Shown: positions 21,625-34,500 of the stretch, in pieces
Layout: each line of letters opens with the position of its first letter
Position numbering within the stretch: position 1 is the stretch's first letter
Source: Progne subis subis
Taxonomy: Eukaryota; Chordata; Aves; Passeriformes; Hirundinidae
Assembly: GCA_022316685.1 (NCBI GenBank)
Contig: JAKJHU010000039.1
Coordinates: forward strand, 4,402,001-4,466,000
Length of the DNA stretch: 64,000 bases
Direction of reading: 5' to 3'
Made by a program: the position numbers and the translations under genes
Notes under the pieces: generated by a model
Database searches by the model: none
Seen by the model: only the letters and a program-made list of their open reading frames with translations
Told to the model about the DNA's origin: nothing

Positions 21625-24600
21625 ACTACAAAGGCAAAGGGATAAAGAATTGAGTAAATTATTTCTGTATGTATAGAGGTGGAGCTGGACTACTTGTTTT
21701 GGTTTGTAGTTTGCAATTTTACTGCTTCCTGCCATGTTGCTTCTGCCATGTTGCTTTCCAAACTAGAGACCATTTTGATGTTTCACAACATTGTAGTATG
21801 ATGGTCAGTAGAAGAAAAAATGGAACAGGAGATTTTCGTGAGGTATTATATTAAACTACCAGCATGTCACTCTGACCTATGCAATGGGAACTCAATGGCC
21901 CAGAAAATCATTTTGCATATTCCACAAAAAAGTCAATGATAGTGAAGACAATGTGCTGTACAAAGAAATAAAGCAGAAAAATAGTTCTGACTAGTTCTGA
22001 TTTTGCTTCTGGGATATAACAGCTGGGGCTGTGAGTATAACAGCTGTTCAAAAAAATTAGCAGGGAGAGACCAGGAGGGACTTTTACTATTAATTGATCT
22101 GACTGTTTCCGTGAAGCATATTTTGGTATTTCTCCTAATACTTGCAGCATTCAACTCACAGTCCTCTCACTAGAAACCATGGTTTGCCTTGGTTTTTGTG
22201 GCTAAATCCAGTGTATCAAATTACAACCTGAATATCATAATGTGCAAGTAGCTTCCCATAATTAAGGTGACCGTCAATGCACTGAACAGTTGGAGGAGCA
22301 AATGAGGAAATGGAGAAGGAAATGAGTGGCAGAGATTCCAAAATTAGTGGGGGTTGGTTTTTTTTTTTTTTTTTTGTTTGTTTGTTTGTTTGTTTTTTTA
22401 TTATTTTGAGGAAGAATGAAGAATTGACTGGACAGAGAACAGCTCAAATTTTTGAGACCTACCAAGCCAATTAATGGGCTATGCATTTGCCTGCCATTTT
22501 ACTTCTGGCTTAAAAGCAGATACTGGATGGGCTTTAGAAAAAACTTGCTTCTCTAGAAATATCTCCTTATTGAGAACAAACTGATGTCACACCTGTTAAA
22601 CTTATACATAAGTGTCACCTCAGGAAAAAACTCCAGAAATCTTATTTCCTCTCACTAATATATGTTGCTGAATTTCCCACAATGGGAATTTTCTTGTTGT
22701 AACCCTTAGCAGTTGGAGAAGCACACAATTAATTTAATCCATGAACCACCAGAGACACAGACATGGTTTCATATCTCCCAGTGATGTGAAATCACTTTGC
22801 ATTAAACTAAATTGTCACGAGATGGTTGTTCAGCTCACACACCCTCCCTAGTCATATGCTTTATTTTCCCCTTGGCATCCGTGAGTGTTTACCTTTACTG
22901 ATGGAGCAGCTGCAATTTTTTTCTGCAAAGGAGGCTGGTTTTTGTAAGACTCTGTACAAACATTTAGCTAAAGGTGGTCTAAAGACTAAAGAGTCTTCAA
23001 CTATAGTGATTGCAGTTTCCCCTATGCAACCTATTCTAGCATCTTTTTTTCTATTCTTACCTCTATAAGGATTATCCTAATCATTAAATTTGCTGAAACT
23101 TTTTTCCTTATTGCTAATTAGAGCATATAAATAGGTTTCTCTCCCTTAATTTGAGAAGTTATCTGCATGCATGTTTTACATACCTGGGTATATTACACTG
23201 TCTTTTAGCTTTTCCTTTTCTAAACTGAAAAAGTTATCCTATAATTTCTTTCCTAATAGTTTAAATTTCCTAACCTGATCATTATCTCCTTGAACTCTTC
23301 TGGGCTCTGTCAAGCCTTTTACATCTTTCTTGGGGGCAATTAAACAAAATTCTCTTTCTGGAGCCTGAAGACTGGAAAGATTAATTTTTACAACAGAGAG
23401 ACAGAATACCTGATTGTGCAACATGAAATCATAACCCAGACCTTGTTCGGCAGAATACTGAATTGTAGATTGCTTATCTGTACATTTCTTCATTTTTTTA
23501 CAATTGTTCTTAACTGCAGTTCACCCTTTTCCAGGGGCACAGAACATCCTTTTGGATGTCACCTTCCAAATGTATACTTAGTTTCATCCAACTACTTAAT
23601 AACAAATACTTGACTTTTTTTAAACCCAGAAAAGACAGATGTCCTTGACCCTTTTTGGTTTGAGAGTTGATCACTATTGCATTGCATGTGTCTCCTAGTA
23701 ATTCCATTTATACCCTGCTGCTTTATATCATGCAAAACCATGCCAAAGATCCCTTTAAAGTCAGGGTATATGGTATCTATAACCTTGTACAGTTGTCCTT
23801 TTAAAGAAAGGAATATTCATTGAAAACTAAAGAATAGGAAACAATCTAAGCAGTTTCCTATTCCCTCCTTCCTTTCAGTCCCTTGATGTGAGATATATAA
23901 TACAAACAAACATATTTTCAAATTTTTTTTGCTTCTTCATTGTTTCCCCACTTTAATTGGCAATTGGCCGGTCCTTTCATATGCTGCCACAGCTGTTTAC
24001 CTGATAATATTGGCTCATTTCTTGTTTCGTATAGAGAAAAATACTGTAGAAATAAGTGAACGGAAATAACTTTGAAAGATCAGTTCTTCTTTTTCTTTTT
24101 CTTTTTTTTTTTTAGGAAAAAACATTCCCTTTTAAAGGAACAAATAACGTAAATTATGCATGAATGATCTACGTTGAGCTGCATTGTTACTTCTACTGCA
24201 GTTAACTGTGTTTGATAAACTTGAAAAGGCACTATAATTGATTAAAGTATTTTCTTGGAAAACACTTCAGCAGGAAAGAAATTAACACTTTATAATAAAG
24301 AGTTCTCTCATTGCTTTTTAGTAGTTTATAGAAGAAGACAATTTTTTGGGGTACTGCAAAAATCAGTTACAAAGGTAATTTTTATTGTAAAAAAATCATA
24401 ATTCGCACACGGACTATCATTATGGTCCTCAGACATGGACACAAGTTCTGCAGCAGTGAACAGGTGTGTCATTTCTTGCGGTTTTAAAATACTCTGAAAA
24501 GTAAGACCATGCTTCTCTTCAGTAGCTGTCTATTTTTATCCCAATTATTTTTGTAAGTCATGACAATTTTTGCTTTTTTTAGCTCCCTGTCTTCAACTCT

Positions 24601-25055
24601 GAAAGCCACTTCCCCCTCCATGTTAGCCACAGCCACAAGAATGAAGAACATTGCTCAGGACTTTGAAACAGTCCAATTTCCGGTTATCTTAATTTTCACC
24701 TATTATAGTGGTTTGTATGAAATGTCTTCTCTATTCTCTCTGATCATATCAATCTAGTGCCTACCACTGTCAATAGAAATCTTCATTGGGCTTTAAGATA
24801 GACTGAATGAGCTTCAACAAGTAATTATATCAAATTAGTAACTACATATTACTTACTCCAGTGTGGACAAAGGACGTGGGCTACGTGTGCAGTACTTCTT
24901 GAGCAGATAGTAAAAAAAAAAAATAAGTATTAGCGGATGATATAAGAATAAGTAAAATTGTATTAGCTGGAACTTTTTCTTGCATTCCTTAGCACTGGGC
25001 TTCCATTTAGAAGACTTGTCCAGATTTCTCCCTGTCCTTTCTGCATGCCAACAAT
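21625..25055. other. AT-rich intergenic or intronic sequence, about 3.4 kb
   Basis: No gene recognised. It contains a T-run plus GTTT repeat at 22358-22399 and a polypyrimidine tract ending in AG at 24083-24115. The tract looks like a splice acceptor but is not followed by a recognisable exon. Open frames are at most 84 codons. Confidence 0.5.
22358..22399. repeat. T18 run followed by (GTTT)n
   Basis: Eighteen T followed by about five GTTT units. It has no flanking direct repeats and looks like an ordinary microsatellite. Confidence 0.9.
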
Positions 25056-26636
25056 TGTCATGGGTTGGCACAGTTTGGTTTTTGGTTAGGGAGGAATGTG
25101 GAGTGGTTTTCCAGGTCAGGACCTTGGAATTGTTTTAGAAATGACAGGGACCTATCAGAAGGCTAGTTGGGGTATTGGCATCTCTTTTGACCACTGAGAA
25201 TGTAAAATGCGACTTTGGCCAGTATCCGTATCAACCTTGATATCCTGCAGGTCAGGCCCTTTTCCTCCTGGTCAGCTGAACAGGTAACACCGAGCTGGGC
25301 CTGCTGCTCCCCCTCCTTTGGGGGGGAAGCCGGCCCCGAGGCCTGGCCAGATTCCATCAGCTCCCAGTGGGGGAGGAGAGATTGCAGCTTAACAGCAACG
25401 ACTTTTTTCAACTTCCCCAGAGCCCTGGAGCAGGGAGGGATCTCTGCTGGGCTCCTGGTAGCAGCTATGGGCCGGCCGTTTAGGCCAAGGCCATGCCGAT
25501 TTTCACCACGGAGTGTGCAGAGCTTTCACCTGCCGCCCCCTCCCCTCCTCCGATGATTCCAAATGGAGAAAGAAAAAGAGGGGAGGGAGGAAAGCCCAGC
25601 CGATCTGAGGTACAGGATCTGAGATACAGCAGGGTAGAGGCTGCTGCCCGGGACAGAGAGCACATGGCCACTGCAGACCTGGGCAGATTTAACCATTTCC
25701 TGGCAACATGAAGCTTCCAAGGCCTAACCCTTCTCTGAGAGAGAAAAGAAAGGGACAGAGTGGATGTAGAAATGACACAGCATGAAGTCAGTGGAGCAAG
25801 AGTGAAAGAACTTATAAGATTATTAGAAAAGGGATTAACTAGACTTCTCTGGGGTAAACTATGGAGAAATGGACTGTTTCTTGTAACATCTTAATGTTGT
25901 TTGGAGGAATGCTGGTTCTAATCAAATTAGGGATTTATATGATTGAGATTTAAGTGAGAATCTCAAAGCCCTTCACTCCTAAGGTAAAAGCAGGTCTCAG
26001 CCTTTGAGACAAAGATGATTTTAAAGAGAAACAGATTTGAAGCCCTCAGCTCCTAGAGTAAAAGGAGGTCTCTGTTTTTTGAGATAGGGATGATTTTAAA
26101 GACAGAAGAAGAAAATCCTTGTTGTGTACTAGAAGAAGCATTCTTAAACAGTACCCCAAATACACTGAGAAGCCCATGAGTAGCCGAGGGAAAGGCTGCT
26201 ACTGGGTGGGACTGCACAATCTGCAAAAATTCCAGGCAGTTGCAGATTTGTGACATTGGGAGCCACTAGACTGTTGTAGTCTTGTGGCGAGGGTCTCCAT
26301 GGTAGTCTAGAGAGACTCCTCTCCTAAAGTGATGAAAGATTCTGTTTAATTGGTGAAACTGACTGAAAATCACAGGTTGTGTCTCTCTATGTTGTTTTGT
26401 AGGAAAATTAAGAGTTTGTAGGGAGAGGGAAGCATGTTTTGAAGTTTCATTCTATTTTGTTTTTTTCCCAATTTTTCTTTTGCATTTTATTTTAGTGTGT
26501 GTTAATAAAACTATTTATTTTTAAACTTAAGCCTGCTTTGCTTTCTCGTAATCTTCTCCCACAAAAGAGAGAATAAACACTAAAACCACTACGCTAAATT
26601 TGGCAAGCAGAATTCAGCGAACACGAAACCACTACA
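25056..26636 (+). mobile_element. Long LTR-like element, plus strand (ERVL-like)
   Basis: Starts TGTCATGGGTTGGCAC and ends CGAAACCACTACA. These are typical ends of avian class III (ERVL-like) LTRs; two other elements here (36607 and 56494, minus strand) also end CCACTACA. Near its 3' end are two AATAAA signals, 26514-26519 and 26572-26577, which places R-U5 on the right and gives plus orientation. The left third (about 25260-25700) is GC-rich and CpG-containing, unlike the surroundings. No gag or pol coding lies next to it. At about 1580 bp it is long for an LTR, and a tandem duplication (25963-26107) accounts for part of this. Flanking 5-mers ACAAT and TTAAT match only partly, so the target-site duplication is decayed or absent. 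Open frames inside (up to 113 codons at 25215-25556) show no retroviral motif. Confidence 0.72.
25963..26107 (+). repeat. Imperfect tandem duplication inside the long LTR
   Basis: Two adjoining blocks of roughly 70 bp share the order AAAGCCC or GAAGCCC, then CTCCTA, then GTAAAAG.AGGTCTC, then TTTGAGA, then GATGATTTTAAAGA. The blocks lie at about 25966-26035 and 26039-26103. They have clearly diverged, so the duplication is old and probably belongs to the LTR family itself. Confidence 0.75.
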
Positions 26637-27892
26637 TTAATACATCTTAAAATGGTAGAAAATCAAGTTTAACAGGAAATTAGACTGGAATTTATGCAGG
26701 TTCAGGGTGTGAATCACCCTTTCTTTCTAGAACCAAAAGAGAAAACAATTGTTAGGCTTTTCATTGGAAGGACTTTGAGCCTGAGAAGCTTAGAATAAAA
26801 GGGATTATTTAGTTCTGAGAATATGTGAGATATCTTCCCCATGTTTATTATACACTGAAGTCCATGAGAATTTTAGTTTTGGACATGTTGAAAATGTCTG
26901 CTCTCTCTATAGCTATAAATGCCCTCCTTTTGGCTGTTTAAAAAGAATATCCCCTGCATCCTCTGAAGCCAGTGAGCTGTGAAGCATTGCTCTTATGGTG
27001 TTGTTAACAGTGATGGAAATAAACACTGTAATACTTGTAACAGGAATGAACTCCACCCTAGCTGGGTATTAGAATAGGAGAGAAAATTAAAGCCTTTAGC
27101 AGATGAAAGTGAAAATGTGTCTAGTATTTCTCAAATCCTGAGTTTAAAGAATTAAACTTCAGAGGGGATGTGTTATTGCAGTACTATAATGAAAGTTAAG
27201 CTGTAAAAAAAAAAAGGATGTTTAGATTTCTTTACCAAAACCTGAATTCTTTTAGCCTGAATCATGGTGCTTAAATTAGATCCTTTCCTGAAACTGATAT
27301 TTTTTAAAAGTATAGAATAGAATTTCAGATTAGAAGCTCAGAAGCATCTGGGAATATGATCAAAATACCAGTATGAATCCACAGTTAAAGTATTTTCTAA
27401 TATATAAATGACACAATTGTCAAACTCTATAACCATTAGAAAAATTAAACATTTCCAGCAATCTTATAGTTCAGTTATTTTTTTTCCTAAAATTCCTAAG
27501 AGTTGACAGGATCAGCCCCTAAGAAGTTCAGTTGATCTGGTAGAAGATATTGCCTTATCTACAAAGCTTGCCTAAACTGTATTCTTTGATTATGACTGCT
27601 ACAACCCAACCATTGTTTTCTTATTATTTCAGTTCTCGGGAGATGAAAGGGCATTTAATTTCTGGTTTGACTTCTCCAGCTCTGCTTTTATGAGTTTTCT
27701 TTTCAAAGACTGGATCTAAAACAAGTGAACTGAAAAAATATTCTGCTTCCTGTGTCCTCTATCCAAACAACTTCCTTACTGTGGTTACTGAAAGAAAAGT
27801 TAGGAATATTCAAGTTTAGACTATCATATCTTATGATAGGGTCATCAATACCACAAAAGAATGCTAAAGGAATAAAACAGAAAACATGTCTG
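26637..27892. other. AT-rich intergenic or intronic sequence, about 1.25 kb
   Basis: No gene or repeat recognised between the long LTR and the second copy of the 650-bp LTR family. Confidence 0.6.
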
Positions 27893-27898
27893 CAGCAA
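27893..27898. repeat. Target-site duplication, left, of LTR copy 2
   Basis: CAGCAA directly before the LTR; the identical hexamer follows it at 28545-28550. Confidence 0.88.
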
Positions 27899-28544
27899 TG
27901 TCGGGGGGCTTCCCCAACATTCAGGTGGTTTCAGGGTCTTTTTCCCCCCTGCACAGCTCCGAGCCAAGCCGAAGGAAGAGACGGAGTCTTCAGGTGTAGA
28001 TTTTTCAAGGTTGCATTTTTTGTTTATTGTTTCTTATCTTACAAATTTCTCACAGTCCAACATGATGTTTGCAGCTGCATGGACTTCTCACGTCTCCCCC
28101 TGAGCTGGGCAGTCCTTAATCTTTTATACTAATTACTACGTGTTCGTTATTTACTATTTCTTACCAATGTCTATCACTATTACTAAAAAGGTCATCTATA
28201 CACTGACCCAATCCTCACTAACTACTTTGTGCCAACGTCATAGCAGAAATGGAGTGAGGGAAAGAGAAGGAAGAAGAAGGAGGCAACGCCCCAGATTCTC
28301 CATCTTGTCCCCATTCACTCCAATGCTATGAACCTAAAATTACTATTTTTTCCACTCTGTGATAAACTAAACTACTATTTTTCACACTCCCGTGGCCTGC
28401 AAACCCTCTCTCAGTTTAGGAAGTTTTTCCCATGGACTGAGATCAAAGCCAGAGTCTCTCTGAGCTCTGGGCTGGGGTCTCAGAGCCCCCTGCCCAGGTC
28501 TCTGACCCTCCAGGGCAACCAAAGGAATGCCCTGGACTCCAACA
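27899..28544 (-). mobile_element. Solo LTR, 650-bp family, copy 2
   Basis: A 646-bp minus-strand LTR with a perfect 6-bp duplication, CAGCAA. It begins TGTTGGAGTCCAGGGC and ends CCCGACA, so it keeps the canonical TG and CA. TATAAAA is at 28122-28128 and AATAAA at 28023-28028. It is collinear with copies 1 and 3 but carries more differences: a short deletion around 28083-28100, a C-rich stretch near 27940 and a different terminal hairpin. I take it as a separate subfamily or an older insertion. No internal retroviral sequence is attached. A 126-codon frame (27752-28132, +) crosses its edge and reads antisense LTR sequence; it is not a gene. Confidence 0.93.
28122..28128 (-). promoter_or_regulatory. 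TATA box of LTR copy 2
   Basis: TATAAAA on the minus strand at the same place in the LTR as in copies 1 and 3, about 95 bp before the AATAAA. Any transcription would run leftward. Confidence 0.55.
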
Positions 28545-28550
28545 CAGCAA

Positions 28551-31500
28551 CTGAACTTATTTTGGAAAAAGAGTATTGGAAAATGCAAAGATTTTCATCT
28601 TTTAGCAGAAACAATGCAATAATACTGGATAATTGAATGACACTATATCACAAAATTTGAATTAAAAGGTAAATAACTACTATTGATGTAAGAGAGAATT
28701 TCAATCCATTTCTCTAGACTTTGAGTGTCTTATACTCTGCATGCATTGTAAAATCCTTCCTTGTCACTCAGACATACCTTACTGCAAATGTCTTACAACC
28801 ATTCATGCTTTGTTTATATTAATATTTCAGTATACTAATTTGAAGGAGAAATGTTCTCCCTCCACCCTACTGTATGCATGGTACATGCTTGTTAATCTTT
28901 TATCAGGATGTGTGCAGAATACGAAAAGAAATTAATTGCATAATGAATCAATGAACAAAGCACCTTAATTCATTTGAAATTACTATTTTGATAAAAAACA
29001 GGGTAATGAGGGTTTAAATCTTTGTTGAAAATACAAAATGTTCTGCGATTTAATTGTTAGTGAAAAAAAATTGCATACTAAGAACAAGAAAATTACAAAA
29101 TCCCATCTAAATGAGAGATTTTAACACTAGAAAGGAATAAGCATGGAAAATCAACAATAATTTAGAACCATTTCACAGGCAAGAATACTTATTTTGTTGT
29201 GGGACTCATATGAAATACAGAAATAGTGTAGGATACGAAGAACACAAGAAAAAGTTACCTTTGCTTTTAGATTTTTTGTATGTGTGTATCTCTCTATCAA
29301 TATGTACAATCAATGTATGAATGCAGTCAGATATTAAACAGGGAAGGACAAACGTAAGATTCCTCACCACAAATTTCAGCACTGCACTAAGCCTTAAGAT
29401 TCTATTGGTTCAGTGAGATATTTCCAAACTGTGAGCTTCTGGATAAGTCTCCATTTCCTTTGTCCAGGCAGATACCCCTGTTGCATCTCAATTCCGAGCA
29501 GGCATCTATGTGTGCACCATCCTCTCCTTCTGCCCTGGTTTCTGTGGAAGGAAATCCAAGGCCAGGGCCTGGAGAAGATTTGCAGCTAACCTTGGCTGGT
29601 TCTGATGACCTTGGCTGGATCCCTCATTTGGATGACTGAAGGACTTGGTCTTGCGTATGCTTCATGGACTATATTTTTCCTGTTATCCATTGAAAAAATT
29701 AGCTATAATTTTACTTATATACATGATGCAGCACAGTATCCATGCATAACTTGTTGCTGTCTTGAAGCCCTTAGGAAGTATAGTTCTGTAGGATGTGTGG
29801 AAGACAGATACCACGGCAAGATGAGACAGGGCTCTAGCATCATCTCAGAGCCCCAGAGTTACACTTCAGAACTTACTGACATTTCTAGATCTGAGCCATT
29901 TTGGGTCAAGCATTTGGTTTAAAATATATTCATGCGATATTTAAAATAATATGCTGGGGTTTTAAAAAATATTTTCCTGCTGTTGTTTGAGCTTTTTAAA
30001 AATGTTTGTTTTCCAGCTGTGCTCTTCAACTACAAAATGTGTATTTTTCTTACACTTAAGCCTCCCACATCATCACAATTCTCTCGGGATTAAGACTCTC
30101 TGGACAAGTACCAGGTCTCTGAAGCTTACGATAAGACAGTAAGAATGAGCAACTGTAGGAAATCTGTGTATAATAGGTCAGGTGCGCAGTATGACAGATG
30201 GCAAGGAATTTGTGCTGCTTTACAAACAATATATGTATACTCTGTTATATTTTAGTCACAGTGTTTGTTGCTATTGACTCTCCCATTTTGTGTCTGTCAC
30301 TTGAATATGCAAGATTTGCATCATAAGCTTTGAAACTTTCTAATGATAAAATAACTTGAAAATTTTCCCCTGTACTCCAACTTTAATTGGATATTGTCAG
30401 TCTAATAATACAGCTCAGGTGTGCTTGAGCCTGTGCTCATTGCTTATCTGCTAAAGAAGCAAATGCAGACCCAAGATTATGTATTGCCCTGTCCATCCAT
30501 TTTATAAGGTTCAGTGATTGGATCATAGATGTTAGAATCTATTTTCTGTTTAAAAGGAGATAGCTATTTCTTCCTCCTCTATCCTGTAAATTACCAGTTC
30601 TCTTTTTATCTGGTATCTTCATATATACTGAGATAATACTGTTGCAACATCTGTCATGATCTCAAGATACCCAATTGTCTTTCACATGTCTGTTAAGTTA
30701 CACCAAGCTAAGTGATGTAGTGGCATATTGCATCTCTAAGCAAGGTTTAAAAACTAATCAGGCTCAGGAATGAATGCATAATGATTTCTTTCTGAAGCTG
30801 AGTAGAAATTTGACTGCAGTACAGTTAAGTAAATAATTTCTAATGAATAATTGATATCAATGTCACCTTTTCTGTTTATGAATTACCCACTAGCTTATTA
30901 CAAATTTCACTGGTTTGTTAATTTTTTCCAATCTGAGAATTTTTAAATTATTGGCCATTTCTTGAACACTGTTAGTGAACTAAGACATATAATGTATGCA
31001 TGTTTCTTTCATCTGATGACTTAGGTAACATAACAGTTCTGTGAAAGGAAAACATTCTGCAAATAAAAAGTGCAAAAGATCTATTTGGCAAGTATTTCTG
31101 GATTTTAGTTTCAAAGCCAAGAAAATTTGAATGGCAAAAGTACTGGTATATACTCAACTGCTCTTGAGAAACTGTACACAAGAGGATTACAAACAGAAAC
31201 AAAAAGGAATTTTGCTTTTATTTAGGTTTGACTGAGTGTCTTTCTACTTTTTGTTCTATGCTGATTCATAACTCAAGCGACCAAAACATTCCTCATCATT
31301 TTCTGTTACAGACTAGGACAAGAAAAATGTGTCGCATGAGAAGAGAATATTATAATCATTACTTAATATACAAAACATTTTCATCAAGGCACTCCTTACA
31401 AATTCCAAAACAGGATTGCAGCTGGCTCTTTGAATGGATTCCTAGAATAAGCAAGGCTGTGTAAAAAGCCTTGCTGTTTTGTGCATCTCTAGCACCAGGG

Positions 31501-34500
31501 ACTGATTCTCCTCTAATCCTTGCTGCGCATCAAGTCTCTCTCTTTGCCCAGGGGATGTATATGAAAGGACAATTTTTCTTATCAGAAGGAAATTGGGCCA
31601 CACTAACCCCACAAGTTTTGACCTTATTGCTGTATGCATTGCCAAAATCAGACAGATTTTCAGTGCTCATCAAGACTACTTAGAGGATATCATGACCCTT
31701 AATTAACATGGCAGCTGGTAAGCCGTTGCTGTTGTCCTATTTCCCTCACAAAGCCAAATCCATAAGTTGGTACAGACATTTTATTCTACTCCTTTGACTT
31801 CACTTATCGATATGGAGCAAGGTGCTGACATTCTTTTTTGCCTCTGGTGAAATACTAAAAAATATGGTCTGCGCAACTGCATTCTTCATCAATGGCCTGA
31901 TTTTAAAAAGAGCTGATCTTGTTTTTAAACAAATGTAGCTTCGCTCATTTCAGGGAGTAACTCACCTTCAAATGAATGAGTGGAAAGAAATAGTCCTTTA
32001 TAGCTTCCATAAAATTTGAGAAGACCTAAGATATCGTATTCAAAGCAAATTCTGTGGGTGGAGTAGCATTTGCTAAGGAAGGTTCTGAGTTTGGAACAGA
32101 GTTACATCATTACTCCTTTTTAAATTCATCATACTGGTTTTTTAAGATGCTCACAATGATGGAGATTTTTGGGCTATGAACCATCAAGCCAGGTGCCAAA
32201 TTTTCAGATGCACATGCTAAATACAAGTAATTCTTGGGGCTTCTAAAGACAATTAGGTGCTATGGTAGTTTGACTTCTCCCCATACTGCTTTACAGGCAG
32301 TATTTTTGTATATTTACCTCTTAGTTGATAAGAAATGTTGATTGGCAGACAGCATCTCTATTACTTTTCTCTGTGCTAATGGCTTTAGCAAAATGAAAAA
32401 TGGCCTTGTATTGGCCAAACCCTACTCTTTCTAATTCTAAAGCAAGCAGAGACAAGATGCATTAGCATGTTAATAGAACTTTGCACCCTAAGGTTCCAAT
32501 TTATCAGATATTAAGAATGCATTAGTGATTCACAAACAGTGATGGACAGGATTCATTAGCATGCTAATGCTACCTAAAAGTACATGGTTATTGTGGTATC
32601 TAGAATCACATAATTCACTGACTGAATTATTTAAACATGAGCTTCTCAATAAACTTTCCCTGCAACATAAAACACATTGCAACATTTTCAAAGATGATTG
32701 TTGACTTTAAGCATCTCAAAATTGAGAAATTATCTTAAGATTCTTGAAAAGGCCAGATTTTCAGATACTCATGTTCAGATTATGTATCACATCTAATCTA
32801 GTGATTAGATCTTTGTATGTAATTGAGATACCCAGTGATTGGTATCATGTAACCATAATGAAGAAAGCCAAAATCACTAGCAATTTTTGTTTGTGCAGTA
32901 GACCAGTTTAACCTCATTGTCCACTTACACAGACAGGATTTATTTTATAATGGTTTCCAGCTCACTGACATTTCCCAGCCTACTGTCATATACCGTGGTT
33001 TTGATGCATAAACATGTGGATCAAGCTAGAGAAAGTGAGTCAAGATAGGTGAGTTATACTGTATTTGGGATTCAAACCTCATTGAAAACACAATATTTTC
33101 ACTAGACTTGATCTTGTTTGAGGCTGAGTTTCACTTAGCATTTTAGTTTGTCTGATTGATTGATGGAGCTTAAATATAAATACATAAAAGCATGCAGCAC
33201 GTTTCTATGAAAATGTCTGGTCTAAAAATTCTGAGTTTCCCAACATTGTAATGAATGATAGTTCTATTTGATTCACCTTAGTACTTGAAGTGAAATTAAT
33301 ATCTATCTTACATAAAAACAGGCAGATTTACCACTGTGCCTATGGTGTTTGTTTTATCTTTCTGATTCATAGTGCAGCTCAAGCTAGAAGTTGACAGACT
33401 ATCACTTGCACAGATAGATGCTATTCTGAAATACTTCTAATAGGTTTATGTTAAGTTGACAGGGAAAAGAGACAATATAAAGTATAAGCCCTAGAATAAT
33501 TGTTGGTAAATATAAAATTTTGGACATGAAAATTACCAAGAAAGCCGCATGAAACACTTCTAGATCTATATATCTAGAACATATCTACCTACTATTATTA
33601 TTATTACTCCTATTATTTTTCCTAAGAATAATAACATAGCTTCCGCATTGTTCATGTAGATTAACAAATTCATGTGGGACCTCTCCTGTATAGTCAGCAA
33701 AATTCCCAGTCTTCAAGTGCAGTAATGCAGTAATTAAACAAGACGTGGCCAATGAACCAGACAGATCACAGTTTAGCCAGTTCTGGATACATTATAACAA
33801 GCCTCATATAAGCCTCAACTTTTCAGTCACCATCTTAATATTTTCAAGTATAGGCTTCATCTTGGTAATGAATTCCCCTCTCCCCCATATTCTATCCCTC
33901 CAAGTAAAGGCACTTCATGTTTTCTGAAGACGTAGCTTGCTATATAGTTCTTCATGTCTATGGATTTGGGATGATATTTAATTCCTTTCAGCTGGGTGCT
34001 GGTTTTGGGTAGGCATCAATCTACAAACTTCCACCCCTCAGACTGCACTGACCTAGTATGACTGGGTCAACTGGTTTCATGCGAGGAAAATGTGGCCATA
34101 TCTCAAGTAGATGCCACCTCCCTATACAGCTTCTTCCAGCATGTACTGACTCCACTAAGTAGTCATTAGAAAGAGATGATCTAGATCCAGGAATCCTAAA
34201 GCTACAGTGAAGGAAAAATGACAAAATATTTTGGGATCTGTGGATTTTTAGGATCTATTTTCACTTTTCACTCTCTTTAGGCTAAACTGTTCCATCTCTT
34301 CTAGCTCAGCCACCAGTAATTTCAGTGCTAAATTGAGTGACATAACATATGTGTAGTTGAAGGGGGTTTTGTGATCCCTCCTTGACTTTTCTATGAGTCA
34401 ACTCAAGTAGCTGTATTACTTATTTTCCCTCAGTGAACCAAGAGCGAGGTAGAGAGGTGGGAGAGGTGAATGTGCATGTTACATAATGTGTGAGGATGGT

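Noticed and set aside
24083..24153. Splice acceptor with a 33-bp microexon and donor
   Set aside because: The polypyrimidine-AG and GTAAAT signals are common by chance in AT-rich DNA, and the would-be exon encodes nothing recognisable.
26637..26641. Target-site duplication of the 25056 LTR
   Set aside because: ACAAT and TTAAT agree at only three of five bases, which chance easily gives.
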